Assembly: GCA_947652325.1 (NCBI GenBank)
Contig: CANTCQ010000002.1
Coordinates: forward strand, 124,001-188,000
Origin: an uncultured Mycoplasmatota bacterium
Lineage (GTDB): Bacteria; Bacillota_I; Bacilli_A; RF39; UBA660
Length of the DNA: 64,000 nt
Direction: 5' to 3'
The translations under genes and the position numbers were made by a program. Positions 16,663-25,868 of the stretch are shown piece by piece. Each line of letters begins with the position of its first letter. The stretch's first letter is position 1. The notes under the pieces were generated by a model. That model had not been told where the DNA came from. It saw only the letters and a list, made by a program, of their open reading frames with translations, and made no database searches.

Positions 16663-17088
16663 ATGAAAACATTTCGAAGCAGTTTTAAAGGATATAATAA
16701 AATAGAAGTAAATGAATTTGTAGCAAATGTTGCAAAAGAATATGAAAGTATGCTTACGAAATTAAAAGCACAAGACGAAGAAATAGAAAAATTAAAAGTT
16801 AGTATGCAAAAATATCACAATATAGAATCAACTTTAAATAAAACTATACTAATTGCGGAAGATACTTCAAATCAAATTAAAAAAATGACTAGAGAAGAGT
16901 GCAAAACTATTATAGATGAAGCAAAGAAAAATGCTTCTAGAATTGTAAATGATGCTTTGATTAAAGCTGAAAAAATGGAACAGGATGCGGAGGAACTTCG
17001 TAGAAGAGTTGTAAATTTTAAGCGAAAATTTAAACAAGCGGTTGAAAATGAAATGGAGATTATTGAAGAAATAGCAGAGAAATATTGA
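16663..17088 (+). CDS. divIVA: DivIVA domain protein
   Basis: 141 residues. The N-terminal lipid-binding DivIVA block is recognisable (FRSSFKGYNKIEVNEFVANVAKEYE), followed by a long coiled coil (35-125). DivIVA marks curved membranes at poles and septa and guides division and, in spore formers, chromosome anchoring. Shorter than B. subtilis DivIVA (164), mainly in the tail. It lies 36 bases after sepF with a GAGGTG site. Confidence 0.88.
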   Translation: MKTFRSSFKGYNKIEVNEFVANVAKEYESMLTKLKAQDEEIEKLKVSMQKYHNIESTLNKTILIAEDTSNQIKKMTREECKTIIDEAKKNASRIVNDALIKAEKMEQDAEELRRRVVNFKRKFKQAVENEMEIIEEIAEKY

Positions 17089-17113
17089 TTGCTATTTCTT
17101 CTTTTGTTATAAT
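17085..17113 (+). promoter_or_regulatory. Promoter TTGATT-N17-TATAAT
   Basis: The -35 box overlaps the divIVA stop codon; TATAAT at 17108-17113. The expected start of transcription would leave only about 10 bases before ATG 17130, with no Shine-Dalgarno, suggesting a leaderless or nearly leaderless message. Confidence 0.55.
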
Positions 17114-17129
17114 AATTTCTGTGATTTTT

Positions 17130-17951
17130 ATGGAGAAAATTTTTACAGATGAAACTACTTTTTTACTTTTAGAAGAAAAAGTACCCATAATAGAAGAAAA
17201 TGCCAAAAAAATTAATATTGATTTGGATACTTTTTTTTGTAAGAAGTATCAAAATTGGTATATTTATGATGGAAAATACTACTATTTTAAAGCGTTGTCA
17301 TCATTTGAAATTTTAAATTATTTAGTTGCTGAGAAAATTGGAACAAAATATTTTACTTTACCAATAGTTCATTTTATACCAGCAAAAGTATTTAATAGTA
17401 AGGGGCTTGCTTCCTTAAATTTTCGAAATAAAGAGAAAAGTTATTTTTATGGAAATAGAAAATATTTTTCTTCTGATTCTAATCCTATACAGACTTTATC
17501 TTTTTTAAAAACTTTTTTTGAGAGAGATAAATCTTACTTTAATTTAACTAAAGATTTACTTCGTTTAGTTGCTTATCATATTTATTTAAGTTTAGGTGAT
17601 ATTGTTTATTGTAATCTTTTATTTCAAGAGAATAAAGATGGTTTTTCACTAGCTGATGTTTCTGATTTAGATAATGCTTTTATAGATACAAATATTAATT
17701 TTGATGCTTCCATTTATTATTATTATTTTTCTGATATGTTTTCTTTTGCCATACCAAGTAGTGATTTTACTGAACTAATAACTAATTTTCCTTTTGAAGA
17801 AGCATTAAAAATTATTTTAGATATTAATATAGAACAAATATTAAATAGTTTAGAAAAAGAATATTTTTTATTTATTTCGCCATTATATCGAAAATATTAT
17901 TGTAAGCAAGACCAATTAAAAAAAGATTTAGTACATCATTTGTTTTTATAA
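17130..17951 (+). CDS. Hypothetical protein, HipA/kinase-like features
   Basis: 273 residues from ATG 17130; a TTG at 17085 would add a hydrophobic stretch encoded by the promoter region and is less likely. No signal peptide. Some features resemble HipA- or PI3K-like kinases: 'YDGKYYYFKALSSFEILNYLVAEKIG' (Lys and following Glu-helix; quoted in part), a 'GLASLNFRNKEKSYFYG' segment, and 'YHIYLSLGDIVYCNLLF..' then 'SLADVSDLDNAF' where catalytic and metal Asp/Asn would lie. This assignment is by pattern only; I do not recognise the family with certainty. Convergent with sigK, overlapping its end by 6 bases. Confidence 0.5.
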   Translation: MEKIFTDETTFLLLEEKVPIIEENAKKINIDLDTFFCKKYQNWYIYDGKYYYFKALSSFEILNYLVAEKIGTKYFTLPIVHFIPAKVFNSKGLASLNFRNKEKSYFYGNRKYFSSDSNPIQTLSFLKTFFERDKSYFNLTKDLLRLVAYHIYLSLGDIVYCNLLFQENKDGFSLADVSDLDNAFIDTNINFDASIYYYYFSDMFSFAIPSSDFTELITNFPFEEALKIILDINIEQILNSLEKEYFLFISPLYRKYYCKQDQLKKDLVHHLFL

Positions 17952-18318
17952 ATCTTTTTTGTTTTTAATAAATTCTTTTAACATTTTGGTTAAGGATCGT
18001 TTTTCAATTCTGGAAACGTAACTTCTGGAAATACCAAGTTCTTTGGCAATCTCTTTTTGCGTTTTTTCTTTTTGATTAGCGAGTCCATATCTTTTTATAA
18101 TGATTTCTTTTTCTCTATCATTTAATAATTTTAAAAATTTGTTTATCAATTTTATGTTTTCTTTTGTATGGATGATTTCAGCAAAATCAGTAGTATTGTC
18201 TTTTAAAACATCCATTAAATTAATTTCATTTCCATCTTTGTCATATCCAATCGAGTCATTTAATGAAACATCATTTTGGCTTTTTTTGTTGCTTCTAAAA
18301 TACATTAAAATTTCATTT
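17946..18318 (-). pseudogene. sigK: sigK 3' half (exon 2), separated by the skin element
   Basis: C-terminal part of sporulation sigma factor K. From the att core the sigK frame reads EILMYFRSNKKSQNDVSLND, IGYDKDGNEINLMDVL, 'LNDREKEIIIKRYGL' and the region 4.2 helix-turn-helix KTQKEIAKELGISRSYVSRIEKRSL, close to B. subtilis SigK. Alone it could begin only at a chance GTG at 18329 in the element. Fusing bases 30722-30356 to 18313-17946 gives 735 bases, an exact open frame, joined as ...RCIEN-EILM... as in intact SigK. So this is a split gene awaiting excision, not a decayed one. Confidence 0.93.
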
Positions 18319-20064
18319 GAAACTCTCACTTGTTGGAAAGCTAGATATTCTTAAAACATCGCTTGTTTTACTACAAGCACATACATCTTTATCTTGTAAT
18401 ATTCTAGCTCCTATAAAATTAATTGTAATATCCTCGCCATCAGTTGTTACAGAGCTTACAAGAAGCTTTATTAGGTTTCTTTTAGTATTTAGGTCTAATT
18501 CGTTAAATTCGTTAAAATACGTGTCTAAAACGTTTAATAAAAGGTCAGCAGTATCTTTATCATTTATTTCTTCATAATTGGTATTCGTTAGATCCTTTAT
18601 TTGTTTTTCAATTTTTAAATTTTGTTCTTTTAAGGATTTTATTTCTTTAGAAATATCATCCAATAAATCAATATCTACATATTTAATTTTATCTAGTAAA
18701 GAATTTATATCTTTTTCATTTTTAGTAAGTGATGATCTTAAAGTTTTTAATTCTTCATTATTTTTATATTCTTCTGTAAAAGTATTTTTAGAGATTTCTT
18801 TTAATGATTGATAGAATAGGGATTTAGGATTCGCAAGTTCTTTTATTTTTTCCATCACTAAATCATCAGCTTCTAGTCCATTAATATTTTTACAAGTACA
18901 TTTTTGTTTCCTACTTTTATCTTTTAATTCGCACATATAATCAAATCTTCTTCTACCATCTTCAGTAATGGTTTTATTTTTAAGTTTAGGTCGCATAAAA
19001 GAGCCACAATGAGAACATCTTATAAGTCCTGAAAGTAGTGAATTACTTGCAGATGGTTTACGATACCTCATATCACTATTTTTAAGTAGTAGTTCTTGGA
19101 TTTCTACCCATTCTTTACCACTTACAACACCTTTATGCTTTCCAATAGAAATAATCCAATCTTCAACATCTCTTTTTATAACAACTTTATTTTTTCCTTT
19201 ATGTTCTGTTTTATTGTAAACCATTAAGCCATGATTCCCATTAAAATCTTTTTCTTCTGCATAAATTTCTACATCAAACTTTTTAAAGTATTCTAATGTG
19301 TCTTTATCAGCATAAGCATAAACAGGATTCGTTAAAATATTTTTTAATCCCCAACGTGAAAAATATTTATTATTTTTAGTTTTTATATCATGTTGAATTG
19401 TATAAGTTTCTAATTTAGTTAAAGATTTTAATTCTAGCATTTTTTTAAATAGAGTGATGATAATAGGCATTTCTTCATTTTCTGTAAGTTTAAATAACTT
19501 ACGTTTTTTTCCATCAATTGTAATATGTTCTATTTGTTCTGAAGCAAAACCGGTAGGAGTATTCCCACCAAGCCAACGACCTGTTTTAGCAAGATCGATC
19601 ATATTATCTCTTATACGTTCGGCAGTAGTATCACGTTCTAGTTGAGCAAATACAGAACTCATAAACATCATCGCACGACCACTAGGAGTTACATTTTCTA
19701 TATTTTCAGTAGCTGATAAGAAAACCACACCATAATTATCAAGTTCTGTTACTAAATTACTAAAATCTGTTACATTACGACTAATTCTATCTAATCTATA
19801 AAAAGCTATGACTTTAATTTTATTATCTCTTATGTCTTTTAACATCTTTTGAAAAGCTGGGCGATTCATATTATAACCAGTAAATCCCTCATCTTCATAG
19901 ACAATAATATCATTATCTAAATCAATGTCATCAAATTGAAAAGCTATTTTTTTCTTACACATTTCTATTTGATTCTTGGTGCTTTCTCCTTTACCTGTAT
20001 ATTTTGATTTTCTAGAATATACTGCTATTTTACGATCATCTTTTTTTTTATTTGAATTTTGCAT
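18313..20064 (-). CDS. Large serine recombinase of the skin element (SpoIVCA type)
   Basis: 583 residues. N-terminal resolvase domain: catalytic Ser20 in KIAVYSRKSKYTGKGES, EGFTGYNMNRPAFQKML, and 'VIAFYRLDRISRNVTDFSNLV' with the catalytic arginines. Then the recombinase domain (about 170-290), a zinc ribbon with Cys pairs (RCSHCGS.. MCELK.. KCTCKN, 360-405), a coiled coil (440-500) and a C-terminal tail. This is the enzyme expected to insert and excise the element. Its stop codon is formed by the att core plus the sigK exon; in the circular element the frame continues (see findings). A GAAAGGA site precedes ATG 20064. Upstream, ATATCT-N16-GATATACT loosely resembles a sigma-E promoter; this is weak. 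Confidence 0.95.
   Translation of the reverse strand: MQNSNKKKDDRKIAVYSRKSKYTGKGESTKNQIEMCKKKIAFQFDDIDLDNDIIVYEDEGFTGYNMNRPAFQKMLKDIRDNKIKVIAFYRLDRISRNVTDFSNLVTELDNYGVVFLSATENIENVTPSGRAMMFMSSVFAQLERDTTAERIRDNMIDLAKTGRWLGGNTPTGFASEQIEHITIDGKKRKLFKLTENEEMPIIITLFKKMLELKSLTKLETYTIQHDIKTKNNKYFSRWGLKNILTNPVYAYADKDTLEYFKKFDVEIYAEEKDFNGNHGLMVYNKTEHKGKNKVVIKRDVEDWIISIGKHKGVVSGKEWVEIQELLLKNSDMRYRKPSASNSLLSGLIRCSHCGSFMRPKLKNKTITEDGRRRFDYMCELKDKSRKQKCTCKNINGLEADDLVMEKIKELANPKSLFYQSLKEISKNTFTEEYKNNEELKTLRSSLTKNEKDINSLLDKIKYVDIDLLDDISKEIKSLKEQNLKIEKQIKDLTNTNYEEINDKDTADLLLNVLDTYFNEFNELDLNTKRNLIKLLVSSVTTDGEDITINFIGARILQDKDVCACSKTSDVLRISSFPTSESFK
18314..18318 (-). repeat. att core, left end of skin element
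   Basis: Minus-strand AAATG within GAGAGTTTC-AAATG-AAATTTTAATG. It supplies the stop codon (TGA) of the recombinase, whose last base lies in the sigK exon. Confidence 0.75.
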
Positions 20065-20168
20065 ATTTTTAGTTCCTTTCCAACATGTATTAACTTAATA
20101 TAGTATATCACAAAAACAAAATAATAGATATAGTTAGTCAAAATAAAAAAGACTATAAAAGTCAATTT

Positions 20169-21169
20169 TTATTCCCAATTAGCAATCTTCCATGTATTAT
20201 TATCTTTTTTGATTGTCGCAGTTAAAACAGAATAAGTTTTTTCTATACCATCAGTACAAAGTAACCCAACAATACATTTTGTTTCTCTTTCGTAATCTAT
20301 CGTAACATTTATTTTTAATTCTGTATCATTTATGTAACTATTGATACGATATTTAACAGGATCATCCATTAGATTTTTAAATGTATAACTCTTATATGTG
20401 TCTTTCCAATTATTTTTAAAAGCATTAGAAAGCATTTCAAAATTTTCTTCTATAAAATATTTCTTAATCGTGTTTTTATTCCCATTATTAAATCCTACTA
20501 ATGCAATCTCTTTAAACATAGGTTTGATATTATCATCTAATTCTTTTATAAAATCATCCTTAAATCTAGAAACATCAATAACAGAGTCGTTTTGATAAGT
20601 CATATCAATATAATTTTCTTTATAATCTCCTTTTTTATCTTTTAAAGAGGGATTAGTTGCTAAAATGTCATAACTTACATTTTTAAAAGCAGTAAATTTA
20701 TATGTTGCCATATTATCATTAATACTTGGGTTAGATAATTCTACACCATCTACACTAACTTTTGATGATGAGTAAGATTCTATAGATCTTTCCTCATATA
20801 AATCATCTATATAAACTTTATTTGTCTTTTTATCTACCTCAATATTTAGTGAATCATTGTCGTTAATCGTTAGTTTATAATAAATTTTGTTATCATCTTC
20901 TTTTGATTTTGTTGTCGTACAAGTAGTTATAGTTTTTTTGTTTTCTTTCATCTTTTTAGCAAATATTTCTTTTGCTTCATCTTTTCTTTTGTCAGTTAAA
21001 AATTTACTATCAGGCAAGTATGCTATATCTAGCATATCTTCATAATTTTCTTTAATTAATATATCACAATATTGTTCGGCGATTTTTTCTGCCTTGTTAC
21101 CACAACCTGTTAGCATGAAAGCTATTATCATAATTATACTTATATATTTTATTTTTTTCATCTTTTCAT
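20169..21169 (-). CDS. Lipoprotein, element cargo
   Basis: 333 residues from ATG 21169 (MNEKMKKIKY; ATG 21161 is an equal alternative), since AGGAAAGG lies just ahead. A lipoprotein signal peptide ends in the lipobox LTGCG. The mature part is acidic with an NTF2- or DUF-like repeat feel (KIAEQYCDILIKENYEDMLD, near the start; 'KEIALVGFNNGNKNTIKKYF'), and its last residues (TIKKDNNTWKIANWE) resemble the end of NTF2-like secreted proteins. No named family assigned. The first 24 residues nearly repeat those of the next gene, suggesting duplication of the export signal. Part of a four-gene minus-strand cargo block. Confidence 0.7.
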
Positions 21170-21180
21170 TCATTCCTTTC

Positions 21181-21711
21181 CTATAATTCCTTTGTATTAA
21201 TTGTATAATCACTATTTGTACTAATTAATTCATAAACATTTAAAATAGCATAATCTTTATCATAACTATCTACAAAAATTGTATCAATTGTTTGTTTATC
21301 ACAATCATCTTTACACCATATACTAGATACTTTGATTTTCTTTTTTTCTCCTGCTTTTAAACTTATTGTTTCTTTACTTCTTATAGCAAATGGTTTATCA
21401 TTTGTATCCCTAACAAAAAATGTATAACCAATATTATCAATAGTTTCTTTAGAAGTATTTTTTATAGTAAATTCAAATTCAACATCTCCAGCAAGTGTTT
21501 TATTATTATTTACCTTATTTTCTTTATGTTTTAATTTAATTCCACTAACATTTACTTTGTCATAATTTTTTACTTCGTTAAAAGTATAGTATAGATAGTC
21601 TGCTGATGTAGGGTGTACCACATTTGCTAAAGCTACCTTTTCACTGCTTCCACAACCTGTTAACATTAAAATCATTAACATAATTAAACTTAAATATTTT
21701 ATTTTTTTCAT
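21181..21711 (-). CDS. Lipoprotein, element cargo
   Basis: 176 residues. Lipoprotein signal MKKIKYLSLIMLMILMLTGCG is followed by a mature domain with an Ig-like pattern: 'TLAGDVEFEFTIKNTSKETIDNIGYTFF' and 'SLKAGEKKKIKVSSIW', as in FxLYD-type or DUF-like secreted beta-sandwich proteins that stabilise envelopes or bind partners. Two nearby cysteines (WCKDDCD) could form a disulfide. It lies only 12 bases upstream of the next cargo gene on this strand. Function unknown. Confidence 0.65.
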   Translation of the reverse strand: MKKIKYLSLIMLMILMLTGCGSSEKVALANVVHPTSADYLYYTFNEVKNYDKVNVSGIKLKHKENKVNNNKTLAGDVEFEFTIKNTSKETIDNIGYTFFVRDTNDKPFAIRSKETISLKAGEKKKIKVSSIWCKDDCDKQTIDTIFVDSYDKDYAILNVYELISTNSDYTINTKEL

Positions 21712-21733
21712 TTTCTTTTACCTCTTTCTTTAT

Positions 21734-23821
21734 TTAATCTTTTTTGTAATAAATAGATGGATCTCCTAAACCACCACTAGAAACAATACGAACTTTATTC
21801 TTATTAGTACTATAGTAACAAGTGCCTAAAACATAATCGTAGTCCTCTTTTGGTTTCTCATATCTACAATTATTTTCATTAGAATCACATTTTTCGCACC
21901 AATCATTTTTTGTTTCATAATGAGTTCCAACAGGAATTATTCTAAAAGTAGAACTTTCTTGCCCCTGAAAATAACCAATATCATATTTTAAAATATATAT
22001 ATTATTTTCTACTTTGATATTTTCTAATTTTGCTCTTCCATCTTTTGATCCATCACTCATTTTATTGTAATCAATATTTATTCCATCTTTATCAATTGTT
22101 ATTGTTTTAGAATCGTTAGATGTATATGTTCCTATAAAGCATGAATAATCTCCATTTAATATTTTCTCTTCACATTTATCTTTTATTTTTCCCTCTAATT
22201 TTACGATAGGTAACTTTTTTTCATAAGTTAGTTCTGCTTTTGTAACGATAAAATGTGTTTCAGCATAAACTCCAGCACTTACAAAGGCACCAATTTCCAT
22301 TTTTCCATCTATTTGATCTTTATTAGATGAATTCATATAATTTATTTGCCCATCTGCATATATTCCAAGTGGAGCTTTAATACCAGCTTCCATAACTCTA
22401 CAGAAATTAACATTTACTTTTGGCACTATTCCTAATTTTGCATTTGCTTTTCCTAAAACATCATAAGAACTATCTTTAATATTAAAATCAAAATTTTTAT
22501 AGAATCCTTTATTGTTATGTCCAAATAAAATATTAAAATTATTTTTAACATTTAAATCTGCCTTTAAAACTAATTCTAATTCTTTTAAAAGATCTAATTC
22601 TAAATCAACACTTAATCCTAAAATAGGTGTAGGAATAATCGTTTTCCCAAGAGAAACATCTTCTTTAGATTCATCACTTTTAGCATTATTTAAAATGTCT
22701 TTAAATAGTCCTGCTTTAAAACTTATATCATCATTTACATCTTCTTCAAAATTGAATTTATATTCTTCATTTTCTACAGGGTTGATATTAAAATCTGTAT
22801 TTATATCAATATCAAGTCTAGCACCTATATCATGTTTAAATAACGTTATATCTGCATGAGCTTTTAGTTTAACTATAAGTTCTATATCTAACTTCATATC
22901 ATGGTTATCTAAAGTACTCTTAAATATTGATTTATTCTCGTGATTTAAATTGATACTAACTAAAACTTTAGCACTTCCATCTTTTTGAGATTCTATCTTT
23001 ACATCAAAAATATCTTCTGCATAAACATTTGGGATAATATGATCTAAAAGTCCATTTTTTGCGATGGAAATTTTAATATAATCTTTTAATTCTTCATTAG
23101 CAATAAAATCATTTAATTTTAGGTTAAATTCTCCATATATATCGAGTTCTTTAAATAATTCTTCTAAAGTGGGTGCATTTGTTTTAATTTTGTAATCATC
23201 ATTTTCTTTTATTATTTCCATCACTTTAAAAGCAATTACTTCATCTTTATTTTGATAATACAAAATATCATCTTTTTTAAATTCTTTATTAGATGTAATG
23301 GTATAGTAAGTATCATCTTTTGAAATATCTGTGATAGTATCCTTACTTACTTTAATAACATTACCATTTAATACCTGTGTGTTAGAATTAGGTCTAACGA
23401 TTGTAAAATATAAAGTCTTAATATCTTTTAATTTTTCATTTGTGAATGTTGCATTTTCTAAAGTTATTTTGTAGGTCTTTCCAGCTTCATAATCTTTATT
23501 AGAAGCTATTACATAATTTTCTTTACTTTTACTTATATTAGAATCTATTTCTTTGTCATTTTCATCTACTATTTTGTATTTAATTTCTTCATCTTCACTT
23601 GATACATTAAATTTAATGTCTGCATTAGCTTTCATTAGATAATAGCTATCATCTTCATACTGAACTAAATAATCACTAGAATCAGCTATTTTTAAAGTAT
23701 CTCCAACAACAAACTTATCATTTTTACTATTTATAAAGTAGTAGATCAAGCCACCAGCAATAAGCAATACTAAAATAATAATAGGAATAATATATTTTTT
23801 GTTTTTAATAATTTTTTTCAT
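21734..23821 (-). CDS. Large membrane-anchored extracellular protein, element cargo
   Basis: 695 residues: basic start, one transmembrane helix (8-29, YIIPIIILVLLIAGGLIYYF), then a long extracytoplasmic part. The first section (40-150) looks like bacterial Ig-type folds (FVVGDTLKIADSSDYLVQYE), and the middle (230-480) is rich in beta repeats with alternating hydrophobics (LDIELIVKLKAHADITLF, LELDLLKELELVLKADLNV). The C-terminal part has eight cysteines, including 'NDWCEKCDSNENNCRYE', so it may be disulfide-stabilised. No catalytic motif seen. It follows the 293-residue membrane gene by 13 bases. Confidence 0.65.
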   Translation of the reverse strand: MKKIIKNKKYIIPIIILVLLIAGGLIYYFINSKNDKFVVGDTLKIADSSDYLVQYEDDSYYLMKANADIKFNVSSEDEEIKYKIVDENDKEIDSNISKSKENYVIASNKDYEAGKTYKITLENATFTNEKLKDIKTLYFTIVRPNSNTQVLNGNVIKVSKDTITDISKDDTYYTITSNKEFKKDDILYYQNKDEVIAFKVMEIIKENDDYKIKTNAPTLEELFKELDIYGEFNLKLNDFIANEELKDYIKISIAKNGLLDHIIPNVYAEDIFDVKIESQKDGSAKVLVSINLNHENKSIFKSTLDNHDMKLDIELIVKLKAHADITLFKHDIGARLDIDINTDFNINPVENEEYKFNFEEDVNDDISFKAGLFKDILNNAKSDESKEDVSLGKTIIPTPILGLSVDLELDLLKELELVLKADLNVKNNFNILFGHNNKGFYKNFDFNIKDSSYDVLGKANAKLGIVPKVNVNFCRVMEAGIKAPLGIYADGQINYMNSSNKDQIDGKMEIGAFVSAGVYAETHFIVTKAELTYEKKLPIVKLEGKIKDKCEEKILNGDYSCFIGTYTSNDSKTITIDKDGINIDYNKMSDGSKDGRAKLENIKVENNIYILKYDIGYFQGQESSTFRIIPVGTHYETKNDWCEKCDSNENNCRYEKPKEDYDYVLGTCYYSTNKNKVRIVSSGGLGDPSIYYKKD

Positions 23822-23834
23822 TTTCTTTTACCTC

Positions 23835-24710
23835 TTATTTCTTTCTATAACCAACGTATCTAATTTCGTTCTTATTTTGAACAATAATAACTTTTTCTTT
23901 ATCAAATTCCTCTTGAGTACAAATTTTATGAGAAGCTAATCCATTGTCTTGAACGATATAATCAGGTACTCCAAAACCTTTTTCTCTATAAAGTTTCATT
24001 CCATTTGGTACTTCTATTATTTTTTTATTAGATGATGGAGCAGTTATTTGTTCTTTCTTTTGTTTTTTAACATCTGTTTTAAGAGTAGAACTATTAACTC
24101 CTGTATCTCCACTTGAGGCAAAAGATATTCCATTAATGATACTAAAAACTAAAATAGCTAAGACAAGTGGCAAAACATTAGAAACTATAAGTAAGAGTAA
24201 AGGAAGAATAATATAATAGATCAAATTATTTATTACCAATGTTTTTACTTGTGAAATATCAGCTTTATATATAACTATAAATGGAATAAAACAAAAAGCT
24301 AAAAATATAAATGCAAATATTAAAGTTAAATTTTTATTTTCTTTAACAGAGAATAATATCATTAAAGAAATAGATATAAGAAAACCAATAATAGAAGTAA
24401 AAAATATGATTTTAGATTTTTTAGAGGATTTTTTAAAATATAAAATTAAAATCATAATGAGGGATAATACCCCAAAGAAAATAAGTAAATATTTTATAAC
24501 ATCGTTATAATAAATTGAAAAAATGCTAGAAGAAAATTTAAAATGAAATCCATTTCTTACATAAAACAAAATGATGGATATAATACCCCAAATAAGAGAA
24601 ATGGGAAGTATTAGAGATGAAGATAATGTAGCAATACTACTTATTTTATTTTCCTTAAATTTTTTTAATAATTCTTTTATTTCTAACAAGTTCTTTTTAA
24701 CATAATACAT
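23835..24710 (-). CDS. Polytopic membrane protein, element cargo
   Basis: 291 residues from ATG 24710, 8 bases past AAGGAG (the ATG at 24716 is too close). Five to six helices between about 25 and 205 (LSSSLILPISLIWGIISIILF, YLLIFFGVLSLIMILILYF and others), then a cytoplasmic or external tail of about 80 residues with 'EVPNGMKLYREKGFGVPDYIVQDNG'. It heads the four-gene cargo operon, divergent from the HTH gene at 24857. It could be a membrane partner for the three anchored proteins that follow. Family not recognised. Confidence 0.6.
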   Translation of the reverse strand: MYYVKKNLLEIKELLKKFKENKISSIATLSSSLILPISLIWGIISIILFYVRNGFHFKFSSSIFSIYYNDVIKYLLIFFGVLSLIMILILYFKKSSKKSKIIFFTSIIGFLISISLMILFSVKENKNLTLIFAFIFLAFCFIPFIVIYKADISQVKTLVINNLIYYIILPLLLLIVSNVLPLVLAILVFSIINGISFASSGDTGVNSSTLKTDVKKQKKEQITAPSSNKKIIEVPNGMKLYREKGFGVPDYIVQDNGLASHKICTQEEFDKEKVIIVQNKNEIRYVGYRKK

Positions 24711-24856
24711 AAGCATAACTCCTTAACATAAAACTCTTTCTATTTAAGTATAGCATATTTTTAACAGAAAAGACACTAATTATAGAATATTTATCTATAA
24801 TACGCATATTATAAACATCTACTATAAATGAGAAAATATATATAGGTGGTGATGAT

Positions 24857-25126
24857 ATGAATTTTAGTCCTGAAGATGATAGATATATTTATGAATTAGT
24901 AAGTAAAAATATAAAATATTTTAGACTACACAATAATAGTAAATATAGTTCGTATGGGAAAATGACACAAGAACAACTTGCAGAAAAATGTGATTTAAGC
25001 CATAGTCTAATTAGTAATATAGAATCTACTAAAGTTCAACAATCTTTTAGTATCGCCGTACTATATAGAATCTCTCGTGTTTTAGAAATAGACATTAAAG
25101 AGTTTTTTGTTGATCGCAAACTTTAA
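24857..25126 (+). CDS. XRE-family HTH regulator
   Basis: 89 residues with one Cro/CI-type helix-turn-helix: 'KMTQEQLAEKCDLSHSLISNIES' then 'FSIAVLYRISRVLEIDIKEFF'. Divergently placed from the cargo operon with a 140-base shared region, so it probably controls it. AGGTGGTGATG lies just upstream as ribosome site. A terminator follows at 25187. Confidence 0.85.
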   Translation: MNFSPEDDRYIYELVSKNIKYFRLHNNSKYSSYGKMTQEQLAEKCDLSHSLISNIESTKVQQSFSIAVLYRISRVLEIDIKEFFVDRKL

Positions 25127-25186
25127 TAGTTATTAATGTTTAGATAAATAATGATTTTAAATTTCGTTAATTACTGCATAAAAAAA

Positions 25187-25219
25187 TATGGATTTATAAA
25201 TTGATCCATAATTTTTTTA
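25187..25219 (+). terminator. Terminator of the 24857 regulator
   Basis: TATGGAT/ATCCATA stem, then ATTTTTTTAT. Confidence 0.7.
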
Positions 25220-25235
25220 TAGAACATATATATTT

Positions 25236-25292
25236 TTTAAATATACCAAAACTTTTCTAATAAATACCTATTTTTATAAATATATTTACCAT
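25236..25292. repeat. 57-bp direct repeat, copy 1 (putative operator)
   Basis: Same 57 bases as 26473-26529 with one difference (T/C). It lies upstream of the gene at 25373. Confidence 0.85.
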
Positions 25293-25372
25293 TAATACTT
25301 ATGATACCATTTATTTGTCAACGAAATACTAGTTAATGTTGATAAATAAAATAATTGAAAGGAATTGGTATC

Positions 25373-25822
25373 ATGAGCAAAAGAATATCAAAAGAACAAC
25401 AAATAGAAGAAGCAAAAAGAAGATTAAAAAAGTTGTCAAAAACATTTAATCTAAATCCTATTATCTTAAATGATTTTGAACAAGGAAAGATAAAGGTATG
25501 TAGAAATAATGAACTAATTGATTTAGATTCAATACCTGAATATAAAAAATTAGTTTCTGATTTTGAAAATGACTATGATCATGTTGTTTATTATTGTGTA
25601 GAAGAAAGATTTAGTTTTGGCAATTGTTTATCTTTGTTATGTGTAGGAGATATAAAAACCTATTGGAATGTTGAAAGATTATTCTATTATGGATGTGATT
25701 ATAGAAAAGATGATATATATATGATTTCTACATACACATATAACTTATCTGATCCTTATTATTCTGAATTTGGGGATATTAGAGTTGCTGGGAAAGATGG
25801 TTGTTTAATTAGAATAGGATAA
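25373..25822 (+). CDS. Hypothetical protein, skin element
   Basis: 149 residues from ATG 25373 behind GAAAGGAATT. It starts with a basic helix (KRISKEQQIEEAKRRLKKLS), then 'LNPIILNDFEQGKIKVCRN' and a C-terminal part rich in Tyr, Cys and acidic residues ('HVVYYCVEERFSFGNCLSLL', 'YYSEFGDIRVAGKDG'). No membrane segment. Similar small proteins accompany mobile-element regulators, but no family is recognised; an antirestriction, excision-factor or regulator-partner role is only a guess. The 57-bp repeat upstream links its control to the XRE gene at 26459. Confidence 0.6.
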   Translation: MSKRISKEQQIEEAKRRLKKLSKTFNLNPIILNDFEQGKIKVCRNNELIDLDSIPEYKKLVSDFENDYDHVVYYCVEERFSFGNCLSLLCVGDIKTYWNVERLFYYGCDYRKDDIYMISTYTYNLSDPYYSEFGDIRVAGKDGCLIRIG

Positions 25823-25828
25823 AAATAA

Positions 25829-25860
25829 AAATTATAGATGAAAAAGTCTATAATTTTTTT
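25829..25860. terminator. Bidirectional terminator
   Basis: AAATTATAGA/TCTATAATTT stem with T-runs on both strands, between convergent genes. Confidence 0.8.
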
Positions 25861-25868
25861 ATTAAATA

